A stretch of DNA of 40,284 nucleotides. Origin: Bacteroidota bacterium (GTDB lineage: Bacteria; Bacteroidota; Bacteroidia; AKYH767-A; OLB10). Below, one piece after another: positions 33,067-40,284 of this stretch (positions are counted from its first letter, which is position 1; each line of letters begins with the position of its first letter). The DNA is taken from contig JAHEMF010000025.1 of assembly GCA_024643795.1 (NCBI GenBank), positions 1 through 40,284 of the forward strand, given 5' to 3'. The notes below the pieces were generated by a model, which saw nothing but the letters and a program-made list of their open reading frames with translations, ran no database searches and was not told the DNA's origin. The translations under genes were made by a program, and so were the position numbers.

Positions 33067-33558
33067 ATGAAACACGATAAAAGAACGCTTTATCTGGTCA
33101 GGCATGCCAAAGCATCCAGAAGTATAGGAGGGCTTACAGATATTGACCGGCCATTGGCAGAGTTGGGTACGGAAGAGGCCTATCGCGTTGCCGAAGAGTT
33201 GTTCAATAAACAAGAGATCCCTGAATTGATCATTTCGAGTACTGCTGTGAGAGCGTTTTCAACAGCACTTATATTCAGACGTGTGTTGCAGGTTCCTATA
33301 ACCATGTTCAAGGTAACAGACAGGCTATATGAGATTGATATCAATGATCTTGTTGAATTTATTGCAGATCTTGATGATCGCTATCATTCCATTATGCTGG
33401 TCGGTCATAACCCATCATTCAGCATGCTGGCATCAAAACTCCAGAATGGAATAAGCCATGTTTCCACCGCAGGAGTAGTTAAATTTGAATTTGATGTAGA
33501 GAAATGGAGACATGCAAGCTATATAAATGCTGAAAACACTCTCTTTCTGGTACCATGA
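33067..33558 (+). CDS. SixA-family histidine phosphatase
   Basis: 163 aa. A phosphoglycerate-mutase-fold enzyme: RHA with catalytic His13 in LYLVRHAKAS, DRPLAELGTEEA, SSTAVRAFSTALI, and the second His in MLVGHNPSFS. E. coli SixA dephosphorylates phospho-histidine proteins (ArcB and the PTS NPr). Here it begins one base after the kinase stop, so a histidine-phosphatase function on this kinase or on polyphosphate enzymes is plausible but inferred only from context. Confidence 0.9.
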   Translation: MKHDKRTLYLVRHAKASRSIGGLTDIDRPLAELGTEEAYRVAEELFNKQEIPELIISSTAVRAFSTALIFRRVLQVPITMFKVTDRLYEIDINDLVEFIADLDDRYHSIMLVGHNPSFSMLASKLQNGISHVSTAGVVKFEFDVEKWRHASYINAENTLFLVP

Positions 33559-33564
33559 TCATTG

Positions 33565-33610
33565 TTAAGTGAATATTAAATCTTAACTTTAAATGTCGTA
33601 GGTACCTTAT
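33565..33610 (+). promoter_or_regulatory. Weak PHO-box-like repeats and -7-like element before the H1-like gene
   Basis: TTAAGT (33565) and TTAAAT (33576) are 11 bp apart, followed off-phase by TTAACTTTAAA (33583), an 11-mer also found before the response regulator (31220). TACCTTAT (33603) is a partial -7 match, one base off the phase of the other arrays. Confidence 0.35.
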
Positions 33611-33655
33611 TATTTATAAATTACGCTTCTAACTTGTATAGAATTTCATTATAGC

Positions 33656-34018
33656 ATGAAAAAAGTTTTACGTAAATCCATACAAACTGATATTGAGTCA
33701 GAGCTTAGTGCTTTCTTTTATCAGAAAGACCCTATGGTATCGGGTCTGATGACCAAGCATATCACAGCGGCTGCTAAATTACTTTCTAAAAAATTCATCA
33801 AGCTTGCTACCAAGCCTGACAAGCTTGTAAAACAAGGAAAAGTTTATAGCAAACTCAGAAAAGGTGCTGCAAAATCTGCTTCTCAAAAGACCACAACTAC
33901 AAAGGCAGGGACATCAGCTAAAAAAAAGGTTTCCGGAACTACGGCAACAAAAAAGAAAGCAGGAGCAAGACGTAAAGTTAATACAAGGTCTGCCAAGGCA
34001 GCAAAAAAAACCACCTAA
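33656..34018 (+). CDS. Histone-H1-like lysine-rich protein
   Basis: 120 aa. Residues 1-65 are predicted helical (MKKVLRKSIQTDIESELSAF, HITAAAKLLSKKFIKLAT); residues 66-120 are a Lys/Thr/Ala/Ser tail (TTTTKAGTSAKKKVSGTTAT, KKKAGARR) typical of bacterial H1-like proteins. Such tails bind polyanions: DNA, or possibly polyphosphate. No signal peptide, so it is cytoplasmic. It sits between sixA (97 bp) and ppk (41 bp), in the polyphosphate gene set. I infer nucleoid or polyphosphate-granule association; I recognise no specific family. Confidence 0.7.
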   Translation: MKKVLRKSIQTDIESELSAFFYQKDPMVSGLMTKHITAAAKLLSKKFIKLATKPDKLVKQGKVYSKLRKGAAKSASQKTTTTKAGTSAKKKVSGTTATKKKAGARRKVNTRSAKAAKKTT

Positions 34019-34059
34019 TACCTTTTCAGCCCTTTCCAAAAATTTCCTAACGTTAGTAT

Positions 34060-36120
34060 ATGTCGAAGAAAAAGAATGCTCTTGTAAATAGGGAATTGAG
34101 TTGGCTTTCATTCAACGAAAGAGTTTTACAAGAAGCCGAAGATGCGAGTGTTCCTTTGATAGAACGACTTAGGTTTCTGGGTATTTTTTCAAATAACAGA
34201 GATGAATTTTTTAGAGTAAGAGTTGCTACAGTAAAAAGATTGTCGCGTTTCAAAAAGAAACTCGATATTCTGCAAGGCTATCAACCTACCGATTTGCTGA
34301 ACAAGATCCAAAAAGTGATCATTCAACAACAAAACAGGTTTGAGAGGATATATACACAGGTAAAAAAAGAACTGGCTAACAACCGGATATTTCTTATTGA
34401 CGAAAAGCAGATCACTCAGAAGCAGGGTGAATATGTCAGGAGTTATTTTAAAGATGTGGTAAGGCCTCACCTTTTCCCGATCATACTGGACAATGCCAAG
34501 TCGTTCCCTTACCTGAAAGATAAGTCCATTTATTTGGTCATTAAAATGTACAAAGAAAAGACCGGTGGAAGGGCAAGGTTTGCTCTGGTAGAGGTGCCTA
34601 CCCGTGTGGTCTCTAGATTTGTGATTTTGCCACAAGAAAAAGACCAGAAGTTTGTAATGTTACTTGATGATGTGATCAGGTATAACCTCGATGCAATTTT
34701 CTCAATTTTCGAATTTGATCAAATAGAAGCATATATAATTAAGATCACCAGAGATGCCGAGCTGGATCTTGATGACGATGTTTCAAAAAGTTATCTGGAA
34801 AAGATCTCAAAATCGCTTAAGAATCGCAAAAAAGGTAGTCCGGTAAGATTAACCTATGATGCAGCAATATCCACTGATATTATGGATATGCTGATCTCAA
34901 AAATGAAATTCAGAAAGCAGGATAACCTTATCCCCGGAGGTCGTTATCATAACTTTAAAGATTTTATCAATTTCCCCGATCTTGGTGCTTCAAACCTCAG
35001 GTATCGAAAGAACGAACCCTTACAACATCCTGACCTGATCAATCAGGCTTCAATTTTTCCGGTCATTAAAGCTAAAGATGTTTTACTGTTCTTTCCATAT
35101 CATTCATACAACTACATTTTAGATCTGTTGCGCGAAGCCTCTATCGATCCTAAGGTAGAATCGATCAAGATCACAATGTACCGTATGGCAAAGGAGTCGA
35201 TCATCGTAAACTCACTCATAAATGCTATTAAGAATGGTAAGTCGGTAACGGTTGTAGTGGAATTACAGGCGCGCTTTGATGAAGAAGCCAATATTAATTG
35301 GGCTAACCAGCTGCAGGAGGAAGGAGCTACAGTTATATTTGGTGTACCGGGGTTAAAAGTTCATTCAAAGTTATTTGTGATCTCACGCCGTGAAAAGACC
35401 AAGCTGGTAAATTATGTCCACACAGGTACCGGTAATTTCAATGAAGAAACTGCGAAGATCTACAGTGATATCAGCCTGCTAACCACGGATACTCGTATCT
35501 CAATAGAGGTGATGAAGTTGTTTAACTTTTACGCCAATAATTACAAAACCGGAACCTATCGTAATTTACTTGTGGCTCCCTGGTCGATGAGGAACAGATT
35601 TCATCAACTTATAAATCAGGAGATTCAAAATGCCAAAAATGGAAAACCTGCCTATATCTATGCCAAACTCAACAGTGTGGTGGATGAAGAGATCATCGAA
35701 AAGCTATATCTGGCAAGTAGAGCAGGGGTTAAGATCAAAATGATTGTAAGAGGTATTTGCTCACTGGTGCCCGGAGTGAAAAGAATGAGTGAGAATATTG
35801 AAGTCATCAGCATTGTAGATAAGTTTCTGGAACATGCCAGGGTGTTTGTATTTTGTAATGACGGTAATGAGAAATACTATATTTCTTCAGCCGACTGGAT
35901 GTCGCGTAATCTGGATCACCGGTCCGAAGCAGCTATTCCTATTTATGACCCCGGTTTACAGTCAGATCTGATGAACTTTTTAAGTATCCAGTTCAAGGAC
36001 AATGCAAAGGCCAGATTAATAGATTCCAAGCAATCCAATACTTATGTCAAGGATAACCGATTGGTAAAATCAAGGTCTCAGATCGAATTTTATCGCTATT
36101 TGCAGCGAAAAAATCCTTGA
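34060..36120 (+). CDS. ppk1: Polyphosphate kinase 1
   Basis: 686 aa, the standard length. It polymerises the gamma-phosphate of ATP into polyphosphate, reversibly. The N-terminal domain starts LVNRELSWLSFNERVLQEAE, and the phospholipase-D-like core has the phospho-histidine motif YVHTGTGNFNEETAKIYSDI with His454, and the second catalytic segment WMSRNLDHRSEAAIPI with His620; conserved ATP-contacting regions (NRDEFFRVRVA, LQARFDEEANINWA) are intact. ppx follows at 31 bp, so synthesis and degradation are co-encoded with the two-component system. Confidence 0.95.
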   Translation: MSKKKNALVNRELSWLSFNERVLQEAEDASVPLIERLRFLGIFSNNRDEFFRVRVATVKRLSRFKKKLDILQGYQPTDLLNKIQKVIIQQQNRFERIYTQVKKELANNRIFLIDEKQITQKQGEYVRSYFKDVVRPHLFPIILDNAKSFPYLKDKSIYLVIKMYKEKTGGRARFALVEVPTRVVSRFVILPQEKDQKFVMLLDDVIRYNLDAIFSIFEFDQIEAYIIKITRDAELDLDDDVSKSYLEKISKSLKNRKKGSPVRLTYDAAISTDIMDMLISKMKFRKQDNLIPGGRYHNFKDFINFPDLGASNLRYRKNEPLQHPDLINQASIFPVIKAKDVLLFFPYHSYNYILDLLREASIDPKVESIKITMYRMAKESIIVNSLINAIKNGKSVTVVVELQARFDEEANINWANQLQEEGATVIFGVPGLKVHSKLFVISRREKTKLVNYVHTGTGNFNEETAKIYSDISLLTTDTRISIEVMKLFNFYANNYKTGTYRNLLVAPWSMRNRFHQLINQEIQNAKNGKPAYIYAKLNSVVDEEIIEKLYLASRAGVKIKMIVRGICSLVPGVKRMSENIEVISIVDKFLEHARVFVFCNDGNEKYYISSADWMSRNLDHRSEAAIPIYDPGLQSDLMNFLSIQFKDNAKARLIDSKQSNTYVKDNRLVKSRSQIEFYRYLQRKNP

Positions 36121-36151
36121 TTAGTTATATTTATCAACTAATTTATTTTTA

Positions 36152-37057
36152 GTGGGGAAAGATAATATCATAAAATTAGCCTCAGTTGATATCGGATCCA
36201 ATGCGATCAGGTTGATGCTTTGTAATGTTTATGAAGGCGATGATGAGCCTCTTTTCAAGAAGGTTGAACTTATCAGGTTTCCACTCAGGCTGGGTGAAGA
36301 CAGTTTTCTTAAAGGATTCATAACTGATGAAACTTTAGCCAGACTTTGCAATGTGATGGGAGCTTTTCGGTTGCTCATTGAAGCTTTTGGAGCGGAACAA
36401 TATCGGGTTTGTGCCACCTCTGCCATGCGGGAAGCGGCTAACAGACACGAGGTGATAAAAAAGGTAAAAGATCAAACAGGAATTTTGATTGAGATAATTG
36501 AAGGGAAACTGGAAGCTGAGATCATTTATTCTAATCACATTGCCGAACATCTTGAAACAAGTAATTCATATCTGTATATTGATGTGGGTGGCGGAAGCAC
36601 GGAATTGACCCTTTTCTCGAATGGTAAAACAAAATCTTCCAACTCATTCAATATTGGTACCATCAGAATGTTGCATCATAGGGTCACCAAAGATCAATGG
36701 AACGCTTTTAAAAATGAGGTTCATGATATCTGTGAGGGTTATGATCCTGTGGTGGCTATTGGTTCAGGTGGTAATATCAATAAGATCTTTAAGATGACCG
36801 GTAAAAAAGATTATAAATATCTTACCCAAGCCAAGCTAAAAGATAGCTATAACTATGTTAAAGGGTTTACGCTTGAGCAGCGTATCAAGGAATTGAAACT
36901 TAATCCTGATCGCGCAGATGTTATCATACCCGCTTATCGCATTTTTCTGGCCATCATGAAATCTGCCAGAATAGACAAGATAATGATACCCCAGATCGGA
37001 CTGTCTGATGGGATCATTCATCAGCTATATGAGAGTAGCAGTGCAAAAGTGATTTGA
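36152..37057 (+). CDS. Exopolyphosphatase / GppA-type phosphatase
   Basis: 301 aa, starting at GTG. This is the two-lobe ASKHA catalytic part: phosphate-1 loop LASVDIGSNAIRLM, ATSAMREAANRHEVI, phosphate-2 loop YIDVGGGSTELTLF, and GSGGNINKIF. It lacks the HD-like C-terminal domains of the longer E. coli Ppx, which is usual for Bacteroidota. It removes terminal phosphates from polyphosphate, or the gamma-phosphate of pppGpp. It is the last gene of the group before the TonB receptor. Confidence 0.92.
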   Translation: MGKDNIIKLASVDIGSNAIRLMLCNVYEGDDEPLFKKVELIRFPLRLGEDSFLKGFITDETLARLCNVMGAFRLLIEAFGAEQYRVCATSAMREAANRHEVIKKVKDQTGILIEIIEGKLEAEIIYSNHIAEHLETSNSYLYIDVGGGSTELTLFSNGKTKSSNSFNIGTIRMLHHRVTKDQWNAFKNEVHDICEGYDPVVAIGSGGNINKIFKMTGKKDYKYLTQAKLKDSYNYVKGFTLEQRIKELKLNPDRADVIIPAYRIFLAIMKSARIDKIMIPQIGLSDGIIHQLYESSSAKVI

Positions 37058-37171
37058 AGTGAATTACCGCTACCTTAATTCAATGTTAATTCAACTTATT
37101 TCTTGAAATTCACTATAACCTATACGGTTCTTTTTTAGCGTGTTCCAATTTAATTTTCACTGAGTTTACAT

Positions 37172-37210
37172 TTAACATCTAATTAACAGGATGGTAACAA
37201 GTAATTAATG
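37172..37210 (+). promoter_or_regulatory. PHO-box-like four-repeat array before the TonB receptor
   Basis: TTAACA (37172), TTAACA (37183), GTAACA (37194) and TTAATG (37205) are spaced exactly 11 bp. A -7-like TTTTTTTG begins at 37220, 15 bp after the last hexamer starts. An additional near-repeat (11-bp period, TTAATTCAATG/TTAATTCAACT) lies at 37076-37097. This is the clearest array in the window. Confidence 0.65.
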
Positions 37211-37219
37211 TTAAGCTAC

Positions 37220-37227
37220 TTTTTTTG
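37220..37227 (+). promoter_or_regulatory. -7-like element with T7 tract before the TonB receptor
   Basis: TAC followed by seven T and G, then CACCATGAA. The same sequence before the response regulator has TAC, four T and G, an exact TAnnTTTG. A leader frame of 8 codons starts at 37232 and ends at 37258. Confidence 0.45.
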
Positions 37228-37279
37228 CACCATGAAATTTCCCGTTTCATTAAACTAAAAAGCAGCTAATATTTATACA

Positions 37280-40108
37280 ATGAGATACCATTTAAATACA
37301 AAGGTCTTCTTACTTATATTCTTATCAATTATCAATGTTGATCTGGCATGGTCGCAAACCGGTAAGATCAGCGGTAATATCACTAACGCAAGTGGAACGG
37401 AGCCGCTTATTGGAGCCAGTGTGGTCATTGATGGTACTACACAAGGTAGTGTTACCGATCTGGATGGTAATTATACAATCACAGCAATAGCTCCCGGTGT
37501 GTATAAGGTTAATGTGAGCTTCATAGGATTTGTAACATACTCAGTAGAGGAAGTGGTGGTAAAAGCAGATCAAACGAGTACTCTCAATGGCAAGTTAAAA
37601 GAGAATGTGGAGATGCTTCAAGGGGCTGATATTGTAGCACAGCGTACCACCAATACAGAGAATGCGGTTTTAATGGAAGTTAAACAAGCCGAACAGGTTG
37701 TAAATGGTATTTCGAGTCAGCAAATAGCACGTTCGCAGGATCGTACTGCGGGTGAAGTGATCCGGAGAGTTCCCGGCGTTACGGTTATGAACAACGGTTT
37801 TGTGCTTATCAGAGGATTGAATGAGAGATACAACACCACACTGTTTAATGGAACCTTAGCACCAAGCATGGAGTCGGATAAGAAAGCGTTTGCATTTGAT
37901 CTTATCCCAAGTCAGATGCTCGACAGAATAATGGTTTACAAGACCGGTGCACCGGAATTACCGGGTGAATTTGCGGGTGGTGTGATCAAGATCTACACCA
38001 AAAATATATCAGATGAAGATAACCTGAGTGTGGGATATAGTACCGGATTTTTGACAAATACAACTTTCAACGACTTTTATCAGGCACCAAAAGGTGGTAC
38101 TGATTGGTTAGGTAAGGATGATGGCACCCGTACGTTGCCTACTGCATTTCCCAAAAGTCTTTTTGATGTTCAGGATCAGCAGCAGCTGGCAGATCTTGGA
38201 AAATCACTACCCAATGCATGGACCACTGCTAAGATTCAGGCCGGACCTGATCAGAAATTCAACATGTCGTTCATAAAGAATTTCCAGGCCGGACAAACAA
38301 AGGTTGGTAATGTAACCTCCATCAAATACGATTTCACACACGAGTCTTTTGAAGGAGATAACTATGGATACAATGCATACAATGAAGTAGCCGGTACCAG
38401 TGATACCATATACTCTTATAAAGATGGTGTGTACAATGAAAAAGTGAGACTCTCTCTCATTCACAACTGGTCGTTCATTGTGAACCCTAATACCAAATTC
38501 GAGTTCCGAAATTTCTTTAATCAGCAAGGTAATAACCAGTCTATCATCAGATCAGGTGTAAACATCGAAGAAGGAAGTTATGTTCAGAATTATGCATACC
38601 GCTACGAAGAGCGGACGATATATTCAGGACAGTTGAGCGGATCACATGATCTTAATGCGCAACAAAGTAATATTAGCTGGACAGCCGGTTACTCCTATAC
38701 ACATTCCGCGGAGCCGGATTTCAGACGCATACGTACTGTAAAGGATGTCAATGATACCACATCAGATCCTTATCAGGTTATCATTGCACCAACGGCCTCA
38801 ACGCTGGATGCCGGACGTTTTTATTCAGACCTGACTGAAAGCACTGTTACAGCAGCCCTTGACTTTGAGCATAAACTCAAGTCGAGAGATGAAGTACTGA
38901 TCCCGAAGATCAGAGCAGGGTTTTATACAGAGCACAAAGACCGGTCATTTAGTGCACGATGGATGTCGTATAAAAAATCTAAGATTGCTCAGTTTGACAA
39001 TACACTGATTTATCTCCCGTTGGATGAGATCTTCAGTGCTTCACATATCAACGACAGTACAGGTTTTAAACTTGAAGAAGGAACCAATCCAAGCGACCAC
39101 TATGATGCAAGTAATACATTGCTTGCCGGCTATCTAGGTACTACTGTACCTTTAACAGACAGGTGGAATGTATCAGGTGGAGTAAGGGTTGAGTATAACA
39201 GACAGGTTTTGACCAGTGCTACCTTCACAGGAGCAACCATTGAAGTTGATAATCCCATCCTTAGCATTTTGCCATCTGTAAACGTTTCATTTGCAACTGC
39301 TGAAAAAAGTTTGATCAGGTTCGCATGGTCTATGTCGGTTAACCGTCCTGAGTTTCGTGAGCTGGCGCCATTCTCATACTATGACTTTACATTCAACAAC
39401 ATCCTGATAGGTAACAGTGAACTGGAAACACCATCTATCCAGAACTTCGATCTCAGGTATGAGATCTACCCAAGAGTTAATGAGCAGATCAGCATAGCTG
39501 CATTCTACAAGAATTTCACCAACCCAATTGAAATGTTCTTTGTACCCGGAACCGGTTCAGGTGGTACACGAAATTTCACCTTCGGAAATGCACAGTCTGC
39601 TTCCAGTATTGGATTGGAATTTGAAGTGAGGAAATCTTTTTCAAGTATTCGTGAAACAGGAATTCTTAGCAAAACAGGTGTAACCTTTAATGTAGCCTGG
39701 ATCGAAAGTAATGTTGACTTAGGATCTTCTGCTGTAGGGCAGAGCTCAGAAAGGCCAATGATGGGCCAGTCGCCTTATATAATCAACACAGGAATTTTTT
39801 ATATAGATAACGACCATAAAGTACAGGTGAATGCACTATACAATGTTATAGGCAAGAGATTATTTGCTGTTGGCACATTCGGCACACCCGATATTTATTT
39901 CATGCCACGGCATTCGGTAGACCTCACAGTATCCAAAGGATTTGGAAAGCACTTGGTAGTTAAGGCAGGGGTACAGGATCTACTGGCTCAGGATATGCTA
40001 TATGTTCAGGATTCAAATGAAGATGGTATGATCACATCCTCTGACGATGAGATCATCCGCATGCGAAAAGGAGCATATTATACAATGGGGTTATCCTTCA
40101 ACTTCTAA
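37280..40108 (+). CDS. TonB-dependent outer-membrane receptor with CarboxypepD-reg-like domain
   Basis: 942 aa. Signal peptide (about 1-26, ending LAWSQ), a carboxypeptidase-regulatory-like Ig domain (about 28-110; GKISGNITNASGTEPLIGAS, SVTDLDGNYTI), a plug domain (about 120-235; RTAGEVIRRVPGVTVMNNGF, FVLIRGLNERYNTTLFNG, AFDLIPSQMLDRIMVYKTGA, PGEFAGGVIKIYTK) and a 22-stranded-type barrel with TonB-receptor features and terminal Phe (YTMGLSFNF). It should import a large or scarce nutrient across the outer membrane using the Ton complex. The upstream PHO-like array and phosphate-linked neighbours suggest an organophosphate or phosphate-containing substrate, but this is inference. No SusD-like gene follows within the visible sequence. 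Confidence 0.9.
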   Translation: MRYHLNTKVFLLIFLSIINVDLAWSQTGKISGNITNASGTEPLIGASVVIDGTTQGSVTDLDGNYTITAIAPGVYKVNVSFIGFVTYSVEEVVVKADQTSTLNGKLKENVEMLQGADIVAQRTTNTENAVLMEVKQAEQVVNGISSQQIARSQDRTAGEVIRRVPGVTVMNNGFVLIRGLNERYNTTLFNGTLAPSMESDKKAFAFDLIPSQMLDRIMVYKTGAPELPGEFAGGVIKIYTKNISDEDNLSVGYSTGFLTNTTFNDFYQAPKGGTDWLGKDDGTRTLPTAFPKSLFDVQDQQQLADLGKSLPNAWTTAKIQAGPDQKFNMSFIKNFQAGQTKVGNVTSIKYDFTHESFEGDNYGYNAYNEVAGTSDTIYSYKDGVYNEKVRLSLIHNWSFIVNPNTKFEFRNFFNQQGNNQSIIRSGVNIEEGSYVQNYAYRYEERTIYSGQLSGSHDLNAQQSNISWTAGYSYTHSAEPDFRRIRTVKDVNDTTSDPYQVIIAPTASTLDAGRFYSDLTESTVTAALDFEHKLKSRDEVLIPKIRAGFYTEHKDRSFSARWMSYKKSKIAQFDNTLIYLPLDEIFSASHINDSTGFKLEEGTNPSDHYDASNTLLAGYLGTTVPLTDRWNVSGGVRVEYNRQVLTSATFTGATIEVDNPILSILPSVNVSFATAEKSLIRFAWSMSVNRPEFRELAPFSYYDFTFNNILIGNSELETPSIQNFDLRYEIYPRVNEQISIAAFYKNFTNPIEMFFVPGTGSGGTRNFTFGNAQSASSIGLEFEVRKSFSSIRETGILSKTGVTFNVAWIESNVDLGSSAVGQSSERPMMGQSPYIINTGIFYIDNDHKVQVNALYNVIGKRLFAVGTFGTPDIYFMPRHSVDLTVSKGFGKHLVVKAGVQDLLAQDMLYVQDSNEDGMITSSDDEIIRMRKGAYYTMGLSFNF

Positions 40109-40115
40109 GAATAGT

Positions 40116-40171
40116 TTAACCTAATCACCACCTTAAATTAACAATGACTTAAACCGCAGTGTATTTCTTTG
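40116..40171 (+). promoter_or_regulatory. PHO-box-like array and -7-like element before the last gene
   Basis: TTAACC (40116), TTAACA (40138) and TTAAAC (40149) fall on an 11-bp grid (the position at 40127 is degenerate). TTTCTTTG begins at 40164, 15 bp after the last hexamer starts, as at the other three arrays. Confidence 0.5.
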
Positions 40172-40204
40172 CAGAGTAAATCAAAATCAAATCAATAATT
40201 TATC

Positions 40205-40284
40205 ATGAACATGAAAATTCAAGATCTCAAAAAGAAAGCTAACAGCCTAATGGGATTGTTTCTCTCATTTGCGTTAGTATCCGC
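40205..40284 (+). CDS. Start of an exported protein (runs off window)
   Basis: 26 codons from the ATG at 40205 to the edge. The translation MNMKIQDLKKKANSLMGLFL followed by SFALVSA is a basic N-region and hydrophobic core, the start of a signal peptide. It lies 96 bp downstream of the TonB receptor and has its own PHO-like promoter array. Exported partners, such as a phosphatase or a T9SS-secreted protein, are often encoded beside such receptors, but what it is cannot be told here. Confidence 0.55.
   Translation, partial: MNMKIQDLKKKANSLMGLFLSFALVS

Noticed and set aside
33864-34091. Lys/Gln-rich plus-strand frame overlapping the H1-like gene
   Set aside because: An out-of-frame reading of the same Lys-rich repeat codons; it also overlaps the ppk start.
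37076-37097. Extra 11-bp direct repeat TTAATTCAATG/TTAATTCAACT as a second PHO array
   Set aside because: It is over 100 bp upstream of the -7-like element and lies right after the ppx stop; noted in the feature but not counted as part of the promoter array.
1-40284. CRISPR array, prophage, IS element or integrase
   Set aside because: No regularly spaced repeats, transposase, integrase or phage structural motifs were seen on either strand.

Overview
The window is a compact, gene-dense piece of a chromosome from the phylum Bacteroidota. Several independent signs agree: a recurring TAnnTTTG promoter element just upstream of many starts, a Kelch/SprB protein with a type IX secretion (T9SS) C-terminal signal, a TonB receptor with an N-terminal carboxypeptidase-like domain, a fused alpha-beta E1 dehydrogenase, a fused FtcD, and a CDF/TSUP/Usp/DoxX cluster. 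I cannot name a genus. There is no phage, IS element or CRISPR array; nearly all of it looks like core or lineage-specific chromosome.

Layout. 1-2055: 5' part of an LTA-synthase/sulfatase-like membrane enzyme (runs off the left edge), an Ig-like lipoprotein with its terminator, a small lipoprotein and a 42-aa FeoB-associated-type Cys-rich membrane peptide. 2124-9451: branched-chain-type 2-oxoacid dehydrogenase E1 fusion, a convergent membrane patatin, then two histidine-degradation genes (hutI, ftcD). 9539-20972: prmA, a 1503-aa exported protein of unknown function, plsY, a TPR/beta-propeller/SPOR envelope protein, clpS, then nfeD-floA. 20996-21268: tRNA-Arg(ACG) unit with an odd structured leader and a strong terminator. 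21520-25653: PaiB-like flavin-binding protein, an AT-rich gap, a GT4 glycosyltransferase and a secreted Kelch/SprB/T9SS protein. 25796-27084: a PhoB-type DNA-binding domain without receiver, a conserved hypothetical and thioredoxin. 27081-30101 (minus): doxX-usp-TSUP-CDF operon. 30320-31120: outer-membrane barrel protein.

31262-40284 is the most coherent block: PhoB/PhoP-type response regulator, PhoR-like kinase with no periplasmic sensor domain, SixA phosphatase, a histone-H1-like lysine-rich protein, polyphosphate kinase, Ppx/GppA phosphatase, a TonB-dependent receptor and the start of another exported protein. This reads as a phosphate-starvation and polyphosphate module.

The main discovery-type observation is a shared promoter architecture. 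Upstream of the receiver-less regulator (25796), the response regulator (31262), the TonB receptor (37280) and the last partial gene (40205) there are TTAACA-like hexamers repeated every 11 bp, and in each case the last phased position starts 15 bp before a TAnnTTTG-like -7 element. This resembles the PHO boxes bound by PhoB/PhoP-family regulators. It ties the orphan DNA-binding protein, which lies about 5 kb away, to the polyphosphate/TonB block as a candidate small regulon with two PhoB-type DNA-binding proteins.
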